Positions 8,543-18,744 of a DNA stretch of 56,666 bases are shown here, one piece after another. The notes beneath the pieces were generated by a model, which was given only the letters and a program-made list of their open reading frames with translations, was not told where the DNA came from and made no database searches. Position 1 is the stretch's first letter. The number at the start of each line of letters is the position of its first letter. A program made the position numbers and the translations under genes. The DNA is from Lysinibacillus telephonicus (GTDB lineage Bacteria > Bacillota > Bacilli > Bacillales_A > Planococcaceae), in NCBI RefSeq assembly GCF_003966145.1, contig NZ_RXNR01000025.1:1-56666 (forward strand), read 5' to 3'.

Positions 8543-8596
8543 AGCCAAAAAAAGATGTGTGAAAGAAATGATCTGCTTCACACATCTTTTTGGCTT
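8543..8596. terminator. Bidirectional transcription terminator
   Basis: The long stem agccaaaaaaagatgtgtga / ttcacacatctttttggct has A- and T-runs on both flanks. It can stop the lipoprotein transcript on the plus strand and the coiled-coil gene on the minus strand. Confidence 0.7.
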
Positions 8597-8700
8597 TATG
8601 CTGCTATATGTATCTTGCTTACGAACCAGCCTACCTATGAAACCACAAGGACAGTCATTTACCTCGAAGAAAACTTCAAAGTTGTATGGTAGGATTTGTT

Positions 8701-8775
8701 GAATACTAAATACTTCACACTGAATACTAATTTACCTAAACACTAAACACTGAACACTCATTACTAAACACTAAT
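8701..8775. repeat. Degenerate tandem-like repeats of an aacactaa-type unit
   Basis: The units gaatactaa, aacactaa, gaacact and attactaa recur irregularly about every seven to ten bases. The run is too short and degenerate for a CRISPR array and has no obvious coding role. It looks like a decayed simple repeat. Confidence 0.4.
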
Positions 8776-8869
8776 TTTCATTAGATTTGTAATTGTTTAC
8801 CTTCTTTGGCAAACCTATTAAGTGTGACTGATTTTAGTGGTTTACAACGATACGCAAGCAAAATTGAAA

Positions 8870-9454
8870 TCAATCAATATCTACTTCAATTAATGTCCTA
8901 GCGTTTACCTCATTTAAAGTACCATCAATTTCTGTCATAAACTCAACTAAAAATGAATCTAGTTCATCCATTTTTTCTATAGGAACTAAGTATAACACAT
9001 CTGCGAGAACTTCTTTTTTTACCTGTTCAGATAAACCTTCTGTTTTCAAATTTTGATTAAACGTATCTACTTCGCGTGTCGCTTTTTTTACAGCATGTTG
9101 ATAAGCGGTTTTCAAATTAGAAAGATATTGTTGTATGTCATTTTTATAAATTAATGCTTCAGCAATTTTTAAAGTCTTGCCTGCAACGATAATCTCTGTT
9201 TCTAAATTAGCTTTGTTAATGGCTAACGTTAGTTTTATATAGTTATCTTTTAAATCATGAAATTGTTGAAATAATGCTTTAACTTTTTCAGTAGCTTCAC
9301 GATGATTTTTTTTAATATCCGACTTTTCGTTCGATAAGATATGCAACCTTTTATTATTAATGGCACCGTGTTTAGAAATATCTTCTGTAATTTTATCCAA
9401 TTGCGCTTTTATGGTTTTTTTACGTGTCATAGCACGAGCAATCGTCATTTGCAT
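8870..9454 (-). CDS. Coiled-coil protein, possibly DUF6847/DIP1984-like
   Basis: This is a roughly 194-residue, highly charged, almost entirely helical protein with long heptad-like stretches and a short conserved-looking end (NARTLIEVDI). The overall plan (repeated helical segments, AEALIYKNDIQQYLSNL, a terminal IEVD strand) resembles the DIP1984/septicolysin-like DUF6847 group, but I hold this loosely. The start used is the ATG at 9454, eleven bases after a ggaagg site; a GTG at 9466 would add four residues. It is monocistronic by spacing. Confidence 0.5.
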   Translation of the reverse strand: MQMTIARAMTRKKTIKAQLDKITEDISKHGAINNKRLHILSNEKSDIKKNHREATEKVKALFQQFHDLKDNYIKLTLAINKANLETEIIVAGKTLKIAEALIYKNDIQQYLSNLKTAYQHAVKKATREVDTFNQNLKTEGLSEQVKKEVLADVLYLVPIEKMDELDSFLVEFMTEIDGTLNEVNARTLIEVDID

Positions 9455-9611
9455 AAAGAAACACACCTTCCCTTTTAGAGCGAATCAAGTTTAAGTCAAG
9501 TATTTTATATTTTAGAACATCATAACATATTTTTTTATAAAAAACCCAGAAAAGGGTATTGTTCCTATTTTTGCTAAACTCCAGAAGAAAAGTCTCGCTA
9601 GTTAATTTAAA

Positions 9612-9644
9612 TTCGTTTAATCCCATAAATATGGAATTAAACGA
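9612..9644 (-). terminator. Terminator-like hairpin after the DUF3888 gene
   Basis: The stem ttcgtttaatcc / ggaattaaacgaa has an eight-base loop. On the minus strand it follows the DUF3888 stop by about 25 bases and runs into AT-rich sequence. Confidence 0.45.
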
Positions 9645-9669
9645 AAATGGCAGTTTAGTGGAAGGTAAT

Positions 9670-10089
9670 TTATTTTTCGGTAGGTAATTTATAAGTTTTC
9701 AAGTGTGTATGATTTTTCAATATAATTGTAGGCCCTGAAGAAATTTCGTAGGTCATTCGATCTTTTCCTATTGGAATCCAGTGTCCCCCATCGGTTGGCT
9801 CAATTTCAAATGTTAATTCCAATTTAAAACCACGGAAACCATTAACTCTTCTTGTTTCAATCATTTCAATTTTCCATGGAACGACTACAGGTGAAAAATC
9901 CTTTGTTATCTTCGGATAATAATAGCTATTCAAATCTTTTTCAATATAAGGAGTCAGCATGTTCATAAGCATATCCTGTAGCCTAAGCTCTTCAGAGTCT
10001 TGAGTTGGTTTAGCTGATGATACGGTAAATGTTTGAAAAGAAGTAATAAGAACAAGTGATAATATGAAAATGGTTAACATCTTTTTCAT
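9670..10089 (-). CDS. Secreted DUF3888-domain protein
   Basis: A 139-residue protein with a Sec signal peptide (basic MKKM start, hydrophobic core to about residue 20, SSA near the cleavage site). The DUF3888 pattern follows: LRLQDMLMNMLTPYIEKDL, YYPKITKDF, then a beta-rich C-terminal half ending LKTYKLPTEK. Its function is unknown; Bacillus relatives are small secreted proteins. I chose the ATG at 10089 (aggtg eleven bases upstream) over an in-frame TTG at 10098. A truncated, decayed paralogue of its 5' end lies at about 32228-32350. Confidence 0.75.
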   Translation of the reverse strand: MKKMLTIFILSLVLITSFQTFTVSSAKPTQDSEELRLQDMLMNMLTPYIEKDLNSYYYPKITKDFSPVVVPWKIEMIETRRVNGFRGFKLELTFEIEPTDGGHWIPIGKDRMTYEISSGPTIILKNHTHLKTYKLPTEK

Positions 10090-10320
10090 TATCTTCAATA
10101 CACCTCTTGTTAAATAATTAATTGTATTGTTACCTTTAATGAATAAAGTATGTACTAACTAGACGTAATCGAAGGCAATATGAAATTTAGAAGTATGAAA
10201 TACGCACTTTTTTAAATAGGATCATGTTCTTATATTGGATAATTATGTTAAAATGAAAGGTGATTCTTGAAATAATGCACTTACAAAAAGGCGGGAGCGA
10301 AGCATAAGGGGTGTAATTTA

Positions 10321-10755
10321 ATGAGTAAAATAGCTTTCCCCATATTCATTTCAATTTTTTTGTCTGGATGCATTGGATTTCCTAACGGTACTATAAGTCA
10401 ACCAGTAGGCAAAGTGATTGTAGATGAGGAACAATATACAATGATGCCGGGTGATTACGAGTGGAAAGAAGACAGCATTGAAATTAGTACAAAAAGTACT
10501 CCCGGTATAAATGAATTAGCTGAACTTTTCGAAACACTAGAAGTCAATAAAGGCGATATATTAAAATTAGAAATTGATAAAAATCCTTCTTCCATTTCGA
10601 TCGCCAAACTAAATGAAGATGGTACAAGTGATATTCTTGAAATGAAAGATAATGAAATAATTATGCCATCAGAAAGTGGATATTATATTTATGAAATTAC
10701 AACATCATGGACTAATGGAAAACAAATTTTTGTTTTTGATGTTAATGTAGATTAA
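10321..10755 (+). CDS. Putative lipoprotein
   Basis: A 144-residue protein with a short signal sequence ending in a lipobox (LSGC, Cys at about residue 17). The mature domain is rich in Asp/Glu and alternating strand patterns, ending KQIFVFDVNVD, suggestive of an immunoglobulin-like beta domain. The ATG follows aaggggtg. I recognise no named family. It is probably exposed on the outer face of the cytoplasmic membrane and is monocistronic. Confidence 0.6.
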   Translation: MSKIAFPIFISIFLSGCIGFPNGTISQPVGKVIVDEEQYTMMPGDYEWKEDSIEISTKSTPGINELAELFETLEVNKGDILKLEIDKNPSSISIAKLNEDGTSDILEMKDNEIIMPSESGYYIYEITTSWTNGKQIFVFDVNVD

Positions 10756-11258
10756 AAGAAAATGAGCTACAACCAAATTTTAAGTAACTTATTATTATCT
10801 ACTTATTATTTAACGATTTTAAGTTAGGTTCTTTCTTGTTGTAAGTACAATGCTCCCATTTGCTTTTAAGGCATTTAACAGGGCAACATGAAAAAGGATT
10901 TCTATGTTTAAATTTTAAAAGAAATTGTGAACTTTTTTATTTAAAGTAACGACGCAGTTTAGTTAACAAATAGATTTTAGAATTCCGGTTAGAAAATTTA
11001 CCTAAAATAGAACTCCAGTTAATCAAATAAAATAAAGCGGCAAATTAGCTAAAGGGAAAATTCATAACTGACAAACAGGGGGCGTCATTGCTAAGTAAAT
11101 AAATCAAATATCGTTATTGGTATATTATCTATTCTTTTTTATCTTCTATTTCTATTTTTATATATTCAAGATATCATCGATGAGTTTCTTTTTTTAATTA
11201 TATTGTTAGTTTAATTATATTGTTAGTAAGTTATTTATAATGCTGTTTATATATGTAG
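10756..11258. other. Intergenic region
   Basis: AT-rich DNA with many stops in every frame. I see no gene, strong promoter or clear terminator. It leads into the decayed protease gene that follows. Confidence 0.4.
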
Positions 11259-11977
11259 TGTTTCGAAAAATATGTTGCAAAAAAGAAAATCGCAATTGCA
11301 ACTCTAATTATCTTTGTACTATTTTGCTATGAAGTCCCATTAATCGGATACTACACATCACCAACACACCTTGCTTACGCGTATTCGGAACCCACCGAGG
11401 CATTAAAAGGGACTGGGATTTATTCGATAGGGGTAGATCAATTTTCGTTAAATAATGGGAAAAGTAAACAGGCGGTTGAAGAGCTTTTGACTAAACAACA
11501 TGTAGATGTATTGTCAGTTATTGAAGTTAATAATAAAACGATATATGGAATTAAAAATAGACAAGTATTAAAATGGCTTCATCTTCTAAAAGAACATTCA
11601 CCAGAAGAGACAAGAGAGAATGTGGCACTATATTTGGGACGTTAGATGAATAGCTTAAAACTTTCTTTAGTCGTCCAAATATTGAAGGCGATAGTTCCGG
11701 GCTTAATTTAGTATTAAGTGGTCTAATCAAACAGGGCTCTTTCCAAAATCAAATCCCCATTGCTGTGACAAATTGGTAAGGGTTTTGGGGTTGTGAATAT
11801 AAAAGAAAAAATACAAATTACTGAAAAAACTGGTATTCCTTTTATGATCATCCCAAGTGAAAATGCTGAAGAAGTAACAGAAATACAAAAAGAACTAAAG
11901 GCAAATGTTGAATTTTCGATGTGTCATATGCCTATGAAGCTTTTCAATTAATACGAGACTTAAATGAAAAACATTAG
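11259..11977 (+). pseudogene. Decayed Lon-like (S16 family) serine protease gene
   Basis: The coding signal is spread over several frames. The first frame, 11259-11645, encodes an N-terminal membrane segment (IAIATLIIFVLFCY) and about 100 further residues, but has no ATG/GTG/TTG before it. After a stop, another frame gives IEGDSSGLNLVLSGLI, which matches the S16 catalytic-serine motif (GxSxGL). Then VNIKEKIQITEKTGIPFMII follows, matching the GxxxK..A..AGI..vi.P segment that holds the catalytic lysine. A third shift restores AYEAFQLIRDL to the TAG at 11977. At least three indels and no start codon make it non-functional. Confidence 0.6.
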
Positions 11978-12108
11978 GGTTGTGATTCATAAAGTAATTG
12001 TTCTTCAATTACAATGAAAATAGGTTTTTCAAGAATGAAAAGCGACAACATTTGATGCAGCTTTAGAATAAAGATTAAAAAATCCCTTCAGCCAATGTTA
12101 AATGTAAG

Positions 12109-12151
12109 AACTCCATTTTGAAAAAGATAATCAAAATGGAGTTGTTTTCTT
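12109..12151 (+). terminator. Rho-independent terminator
   Basis: A perfect twelve-base stem aactccattttg / caaaatggagtt with an eleven-base loop is followed by a T-rich tract. It lies between the dead protease gene and the YafY regulator. Confidence 0.65.
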
Positions 12152-12232
12152 AATGTTTAACTTAAATGGTAAATTAACTTTAACTTATTAATTAAAGAAT
12201 ACAAACTTTTGATTCTATAGGGGTGGATTTGG

Positions 12233-13195
12233 ATGCCTAAAATTGACAATATACTAGCAATTCTTTGGATGCTTAGCTCAGGTGAAAAAGTTACTGCGAA
12301 ACAAATTTCAGAAAAGTTAGAGATTAATATAAGGACTGTTTATCGTTATATTGATACTCTTTCAACAAGTGGTGTACCTATCATTTCTGAGGCAGGACAT
12401 AACGGTGGATACACTTTATTGAATAATTATATTGAAGCTCCTCTTTTTTTTGATTTTGAGGAGCAAACTTCATTAATTCATGCAGCTGTTTTTGCAGAAG
12501 AAGCCGGATATTATGGTGGTGAAGCACTAAATAGGGCTATTACAAAGCTAAGCAAATATTCAAATCAAGCACAAGAAACAAAGATAAACCAGCATATAAC
12601 TAGTCTTGAAGTAATAAGTGGTTTAGGTTCCATCTCCGTAGATCCTATTTTAAAGGATTTGGAGCAGGCTGTATCTGAAGGGTACTCTGCAAAAATTCAA
12701 TATGATAATAGTGGTAAAGAGCAATCAAAGGATAGATTAGTTGATCCATTCAAAATTATATATTGGAATAATAAATGGTATATGATTGGATTTTGTCATC
12801 TTAGAAATGATATCCGTAGTTTTAGGGTAGATCGAATTGAAAGTCTAATGCTAACCGAAAATAAGTTTAAACGGCCAGAAACTTTTTCAGCACGTGACTT
12901 TTTTATGAGAAACCTCCTTCCAATTATAGAAGATGCGGAAGAGAGTATTTCTTTAGTTATTAATGGAAATGCAAGAACTTTGGGGGATATTTGCAGACAT
13001 TGGTTTTTAGGACATTATTTACAAGAACGAAATTTAAATCAAGCAGTATTTCTTCTTGACGAAAATATGATACATACAGTTGTACCGTATTTACTTTTAC
13101 CATATGGTAAATCCATACAAGTAATTGAACCCGTTAGTCTGAAGAAAAGGCTGGTTGAAGTGCTGTCGGAATTAATAGAATTTCATAAAATATAA
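12233..13195 (+). CDS. YafY/WYL-type transcriptional regulator
   Basis: A 320-residue regulator. The N-terminal HTH (residues 1-60, including KLEINIRTVYRYIDTLSTSG) is followed by a linker and a WYL domain around residues 140-220 (IQYDNSGKEQSKDRLVDPFK, WYMIGFC, FRVDRIESL). ATG follows aggggtgg. A terminator separates it from the DJ-1/PfpI gene 75 bases downstream, but the pairing of YafY regulators with a neighbouring stress or detoxification enzyme is common, so it may control that gene. Similarity to the regulator at 5390-6349 is only at family level. Confidence 0.8.
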   Translation: MPKIDNILAILWMLSSGEKVTAKQISEKLEINIRTVYRYIDTLSTSGVPIISEAGHNGGYTLLNNYIEAPLFFDFEEQTSLIHAAVFAEEAGYYGGEALNRAITKLSKYSNQAQETKINQHITSLEVISGLGSISVDPILKDLEQAVSEGYSAKIQYDNSGKEQSKDRLVDPFKIIYWNNKWYMIGFCHLRNDIRSFRVDRIESLMLTENKFKRPETFSARDFFMRNLLPIIEDAEESISLVINGNARTLGDICRHWFLGHYLQERNLNQAVFLLDENMIHTVVPYLLLPYGKSIQVIEPVSLKKRLVEVLSELIEFHKI

Positions 13196-13196
13196 A

Positions 13197-13233
13197 AACT
13201 TCCCTGACGTTAGATGTCAGGGAAGTTTTATTA
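13197..13233 (+). terminator. Rho-independent terminator
   Basis: The stem aacttccctgac / gtcagggaagtt with a seven-base loop is followed by ttattat, right after the YafY-type gene. Confidence 0.75.
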
Positions 13234-13270
13234 TAATAAGCTATATTAATTTTGATTGGAGTGTTATTGG

Positions 13271-13909
13271 ATGCAAACAGAAAAAGCTTATCTTTATGTT
13301 TTTAATACAATGTCAGACTGGGAATATGGATATTTAATTGCTGAACTTAACACAGGAAGGTATTTTAAAAAAGATTTAGTACCATTAAAAGTAGTGACAG
13401 TAGGTGTTAATAAAGAAATAATTACGACGATGGGTGGTTTAAGCATAAAACCAGATATGTCCCTTGATGAATGTACTTTTGAAAGTAAAGATCTATTAGT
13501 TTTGCCGGGAGGGACTACTTGGGGAGAAGATATTCATCAACCTATCCTGAAAAAAGTTGGCGAAGCTTTAAAGAAATGCACTATTGTTGCTGCAATTTGT
13601 GGTGCAACTGAAGGTCTCGCGAATTTTGGATATTTGGATTCCAGAAAGCATACAAGCAATAACTTAGAGTATTTTAAAATGGCCTGTCCTAATTATAAAG
13701 GAGAAAAATTATATGAGAAGGGGCCTGTAGTATCTGATGGAAATTTGGTTACAGCTTCAGGAGTAGCACCTTTGGAATTTGCAATGGAAGTACTGAAAAT
13801 AATAGATGTCTTTACACCAGATACATTGCATTCATGGTATTACCTAAATAAGACTCATCAACCTGAATACTTCTTCCAGTTAATGAATTCAATAAATGGT
13901 TATGAATAA
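13271..13909 (+). CDS. DJ-1/PfpI family protein
   Basis: A 212-residue protein of the DJ-1/PfpI superfamily. The nucleophile elbow AAICGA places the reactive cysteine at about residue 110. LLVLPGG upstream is the usual strand preceding the acid/oxyanion region, and VTASGVAPLEFA is the usual late motif. Members include chaperones, glyoxalases and amidases, and the exact activity cannot be read. The start is ATG at 13271 with ggag ten bases upstream; an in-frame TTG at 13256 precedes that site and is rejected. It lies directly downstream of a YafY-type regulator. Confidence 0.8.
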   Translation: MQTEKAYLYVFNTMSDWEYGYLIAELNTGRYFKKDLVPLKVVTVGVNKEIITTMGGLSIKPDMSLDECTFESKDLLVLPGGTTWGEDIHQPILKKVGEALKKCTIVAAICGATEGLANFGYLDSRKHTSNNLEYFKMACPNYKGEKLYEKGPVVSDGNLVTASGVAPLEFAMEVLKIIDVFTPDTLHSWYYLNKTHQPEYFFQLMNSINGYE

Positions 13910-13940
13910 TACTTTAGTGATAGCTTATATTCTATTAAAG

Positions 13941-13984
13941 AGTGTAATTTCAGAATAGAAATTGCGCTTTTTCTTGTATCGGCT
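13941..13984. repeat. Dispersed hairpin repeat, copy 3
   Basis: gtgtaatttcagaatagaaattgcgc followed by tttttcttgtatcggc matches the organisation of the copies at 324 and 4571. It sits about 30 bases after the DJ-1/PfpI stop and probably acts as its terminator. Confidence 0.5.
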
Positions 13985-14096
13985 ATGTAAAGGTAAAGAA
14001 GAAGAATCTGTTTAATTGAATTTTTCAAAATGCATTATTCTTATTTACTGTAAATAAGTTAGTTTGATTAACCTTTATTTCAAAGCAATTCTTGTT

Positions 14097-14133
14097 AAAA
14101 AAATGCCACAAACTCAAGAGAGCCATGGCATTT
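14097..14133 (-). terminator. Terminator of ykpA
   Basis: The plus-strand pattern aaaaaaatgcca ... tggcattt forms, on the minus strand, a hairpin ending in a T-run just after the ykpA stop. Confidence 0.65.
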
Positions 14134-14141
14134 CATTTCAA

Positions 14142-15764
<1,623 letters not shown>

Positions 15765-15824
15765 TCATTTTTGCTTTTAACGATTGTTTGTAAAAGATAT
15801 TTCTCTTTTGTACACAATGTTTCT

Positions 15825-15853
15825 ATTATAGCACGTAGTTATAATATTTTAAA
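15825..15853 (-). promoter_or_regulatory. Sigma-A-type promoter for ykpA
   Basis: On the minus strand TTTAAA (15848-15853) and TATAAT (15825-15830) are 17 bases apart, about 80 bases before the ykpA ATG. The -10 is consensus and the -35 is weak. Confidence 0.5.
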
Positions 15854-15968
15854 CAATGAGCAAGGTCTATTTACCTTCTATTTTATTGCTAATTACTGCT
15901 TTCGGTAGTAAATCAAAAGTAGGCAAAATTACAGTATTTTTAACATTTTAGCGAAGGAGCATTCGTAC

Positions 15969-16067
15969 ATGTATAGATTTAGTGATTTTCCATCAATATC
16001 GTTCTATTTAAGGAGAGTAAATGCATATTCTTTTATGAGTTTAATTGTCTATAAAAATAAAGTATAG
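15969..16067 (+). CDS. Possible 32-residue peptide
   Basis: A short frame beginning MYRFSDFPSISFYLRRV has a good ribosome site (aaggag, nine bases before the ATG) but no recognisable motif. It could be a real small protein, a leader peptide upstream of the lactonase, or chance. The remaining DNA to 16388 contains an inverted repeat atgcttg / caagcat (about 16103-16133) and no other gene. Confidence 0.25.
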   Translation: MYRFSDFPSISFYLRRVNAYSFMSLIVYKNKV

Positions 16068-16388
16068 AAAAATGCAAAATCGACAAGTTTGTTAGGATTT
16101 TAAATGCTTGTTATTAAAGTTTGTACAAGCATTATTAAAAAGGAATACATACAGGCAGGTAAAATTCAATCAATTAGAGAATGTATTTCTTAAAGTAAAA
16201 TTTTCTTATCACAAACTAAATACGCAGCTCATTTACAAATTTTCTTATCTAAAAATTTAAAAACCTTCTCCAATGTTTGGGGGAAAACTGTCGAAAAGAT
16301 TGAAAACCTCTAAGTGATGAATGTATTCAATTAGTGAACAACAGGAATAAACATATATTTTTATTAAACAAGATTAGGAGGGAAAAAA

Positions 16389-17222
16389 ATGTGTAATAAA
16401 AAAGTGTATGTGCTTGATACGGGTACGATGAAGATGGATAAAAACTATATGATTACTATGCATACTCCTGCAAGTATCGATAATCCAAATCCACCTTCAG
16501 AGTTTGTTGAATTTCCAGTTTATGCGGTACTAATTGATCACCCAGATGGCAAAATCTTATTTGATACAGGCTGCAATCCTGAAGGAATGGGTGAAAATGG
16601 GCGCTGGCCAGAAGGAGTTCAAAAATTATTCCCTGCCTTTGCTAGTGAGGAATGTTATTTAATTAATCGCTTAGAGCAATTAAAAGTTAGCCCAAAAGAT
16701 ATTAAATATGTTGTGGCGTCTCATCTTCACTTGGATCATGCAGGCTGCTTAGAGCTATTCACAAACGCAGAGATTATCGTACATGATTCAGAACTATCGA
16801 ATGTAATGAAAACGTTTGCACTGACACGTAACATGGGAGCATATATTTGGGGAGATGTCATGGCTTGGATTAAAAATGAACTTCGCTGGCGTACGATAAA
16901 ACCTCATGAAAAAGAAGTGAAATTAGTAGACGGAATAAAAATCATTAATTTTGGACCTGGACATGCCTATGGAATGTTAGGACTTCATATTGAGCTGCCT
17001 GGTGCAGGAAATTTATTGCTTGCTTCTGATGCGCTTTATACGGCAGAAAGCTTTGGTCCACCTGTTAAACCACCTGGCATTTTATACGATTCTGTTGGTT
17101 ATAACGCAACAGTTGAATATATTCGAAAATATGCAGAGGAGCATAATTCGACAATTTGGTTTGGCCATGATGCAAACCAATTTAAAACATTTATTAAATC
17201 TACTGAAGGATATTACGAATAA
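16389..17222 (+). CDS. AHL-lactonase-type metallo-hydrolase (AhlD/AhlS-like)
   Basis: A 277-residue metallo-beta-lactamase-fold lactonase. The dinuclear-zinc motif HLHLDH spans residues 112-117; further ligands are H192 (GPGHAYG), D214 (ASDALYT) and H260 (FGHDA). The N-terminal LDTGTMKMDKNY and FDTGCNP motifs are typical of AHL lactonases. The enzyme hydrolyses the lactone ring of N-acyl homoserine lactones or other small gamma-lactones. ATG follows aggaggg. Downstream lie aldehyde and alcohol dehydrogenase genes, which favours lactone catabolism over pure quorum quenching. A hairpin with a T-run separates it from those genes, so it may also be transcribed alone. Confidence 0.85.
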   Translation: MCNKKVYVLDTGTMKMDKNYMITMHTPASIDNPNPPSEFVEFPVYAVLIDHPDGKILFDTGCNPEGMGENGRWPEGVQKLFPAFASEECYLINRLEQLKVSPKDIKYVVASHLHLDHAGCLELFTNAEIIVHDSELSNVMKTFALTRNMGAYIWGDVMAWIKNELRWRTIKPHEKEVKLVDGIKIINFGPGHAYGMLGLHIELPGAGNLLLASDALYTAESFGPPVKPPGILYDSVGYNATVEYIRKYAEEHNSTIWFGHDANQFKTFIKSTEGYYE

Positions 17223-17237
17223 TAGTATGCAATTGAC

Positions 17238-17270
17238 CCCTAAGGCAGATTTTGTCTTAGGGTGTTTTTC
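17238..17270 (+). terminator. Terminator or attenuator inside the catabolic cluster
   Basis: A seven-base perfect stem ccctaag / cttaggg with an eleven-base loop, followed by tgtttttc. It lies in the 71-base gap between the lactonase and aldehyde dehydrogenase genes. Partial readthrough would make lactonase the most abundant product. Confidence 0.6.
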
Positions 17271-17293
17271 AAACAATAGTAGGAGGTGTTTAT

Positions 17294-18730
17294 ATGCTTC
17301 GATACGGTTCTTTTGTCGGAAATGAAGAGCTGAAAAATGGTGATAGAAAAATAATAGAAGTACTGAATCCGTATGATCACAACAAAATTGGTGAAATACT
17401 TAGCGCGACAAAGGAAGAAGTTTCTCTTGCGGTTGAGAATGCTCATGAAGTATTTCAAAACACAATGAAAACAATGCCTGCACATGCCCGAAGCTTAATA
17501 TTACGTAAAGCTGCAGTGCTTTTAGAGGAAAGACAAGAACAATTTGCACAGCTGCTTGTAAAAGAGGCTGGTAAACCAATCGTCGAAGCACGTGGAGAAG
17601 TAGGTAGAGCAATCCAAGTATTGCAATTTGCTTCTGAAGGTGCCAAAAATTTAAATGGAGAACAAATTGTACTAGATAATGCCATTGGAGGGGAATCCCA
17701 ATTAGGCTTAGCAAAAAGAGTACCAATTGGTGTGATTGCAGCGATAACACCATTTAATTTTCCACTAAATCTTGTACTGCATAAAGTAGCGCCTGCTATT
17801 GCTGCTGGTAATACGATTGTTTTAAAGCCCGCTGAAAAAACGCCATTTTCTTCAGTTGCATTATATGAACTATTAAAGGAAGCTGGTTTACCGTCCGGTG
17901 CTTTAAATATCGTAAACGGTGCTGGTGTTGATTTAGTTGAAACACTTGTGACACATCCGCTTGTTAAAAAGGTAACTTTTACTGGAAGTGGGGCAGTGGG
18001 ATGGAAAATCCAAGAGATGGCTAAGGGCAAGAAGGTGACGTTAGAGCTAGGTTCGAATGCACCAAATATCATATTTGAAGATGCTAATATCGACAATGCT
18101 GTAAATGCAATTTTAATGGGAGGTTATACGTTTGCTGGGCAAGCTTGTGTTTCAGCACAACGTATTTACGTCCATCACTCTATTTACGATACATTTTTAG
18201 AAAAAATAATTGATAGAGTTTCACAGTTAAAAATCGGAAACCCTATGGAGGAGTCAACACAATTAGGTCCGATGATTACCGAGGATGCAGCCATCAGAGC
18301 GGAGCAATGGATTAATGAAGCAGTTCAAGATGGGGCTATAGTACGAACAGGTGGCAAAAGAAATGGATCTATTTTAGAACCTACTATTATTGAAAAAGTA
18401 ACTCGGGAAATGAAAGTTGTTTGCGCGGAAGTATTTGCACCAATTATTGCCGTTATGCCATTTACTAACGAGGAAGAGGTTATTGAGTTGGCAAACGATT
18501 CACAATATGGGCTTCAGGCAGGTGTTTTCACAAATGATATTAACCGCGCATTAAAAATTGCAGACCGTTTGGAAATGGGCGGCGTTTGGATTAATGAAGT
18601 ATCTGTAAAACGTTATGATCACATTCCATATGGGGGAGTAAAACAAAGTGGAATGGGGAAGGAAGGTATACATTATTCCATTCAAGAAATGACAGATATC
18701 AAATTTATTGGAATTAAAATTTTACCATAA
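17294..18730 (+). CDS. NAD(P)-dependent aldehyde dehydrogenase
   Basis: A 478-residue enzyme of the ALDH superfamily, oxidising an aldehyde to a carboxylate. Visible are TPFNFPLN (substrate/NAD region, about 152-159), the cofactor segment KPAEKTPFS, FTGSGAVG, catalytic Glu251 in LELGSNAP and catalytic Cys285 in GQACVSAQR. The substrate is not readable; semialdehyde, lactaldehyde or glyceraldehyde-type substrates all occur in related enzymes. ATG follows taggaggtg. It is followed after 14 bases by an alcohol dehydrogenase, so alcohol to aldehyde to acid is the likely sequence, with the lactonase supplying the hydroxyacid. Confidence 0.8.
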   Translation: MLRYGSFVGNEELKNGDRKIIEVLNPYDHNKIGEILSATKEEVSLAVENAHEVFQNTMKTMPAHARSLILRKAAVLLEERQEQFAQLLVKEAGKPIVEARGEVGRAIQVLQFASEGAKNLNGEQIVLDNAIGGESQLGLAKRVPIGVIAAITPFNFPLNLVLHKVAPAIAAGNTIVLKPAEKTPFSSVALYELLKEAGLPSGALNIVNGAGVDLVETLVTHPLVKKVTFTGSGAVGWKIQEMAKGKKVTLELGSNAPNIIFEDANIDNAVNAILMGGYTFAGQACVSAQRIYVHHSIYDTFLEKIIDRVSQLKIGNPMEESTQLGPMITEDAAIRAEQWINEAVQDGAIVRTGGKRNGSILEPTIIEKVTREMKVVCAEVFAPIIAVMPFTNEEEVIELANDSQYGLQAGVFTNDINRALKIADRLEMGGVWINEVSVKRYDHIPYGGVKQSGMGKEGIHYSIQEMTDIKFIGIKILP

Positions 18731-18744
18731 AGGGGATATGGAAA

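Larger units (their letters stand above)
8375..8869. other. Intergenic region with terminator and degenerate repeats
   Basis: No gene is supported. The region contains a strong bidirectional hairpin (8543-8596) and a run of degenerate short repeats (8701-8775), both listed separately, and otherwise AT-rich DNA between convergent genes. Confidence 0.5.

Noticed and set aside
8701-8775. Repeats suggestive of a small CRISPR-like or satellite array
   Set aside because: Units are only about seven to nine bases, irregular in spacing and degenerate; there are no spacers and no cas genes.
9420-9626. Minus-strand 68-codon frame upstream of the coiled-coil gene
   Set aside because: Overlaps the start of the coiled-coil gene in another phase, has no ribosome site and unusual composition; the DNA is mostly leader sequence.
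17455-18096. Long minus-strand open frame (213 codons) inside the aldehyde dehydrogenase gene
   Set aside because: It is antisense to a clearly conserved ALDH and has no ribosome site; long antisense frames arise from codon bias.
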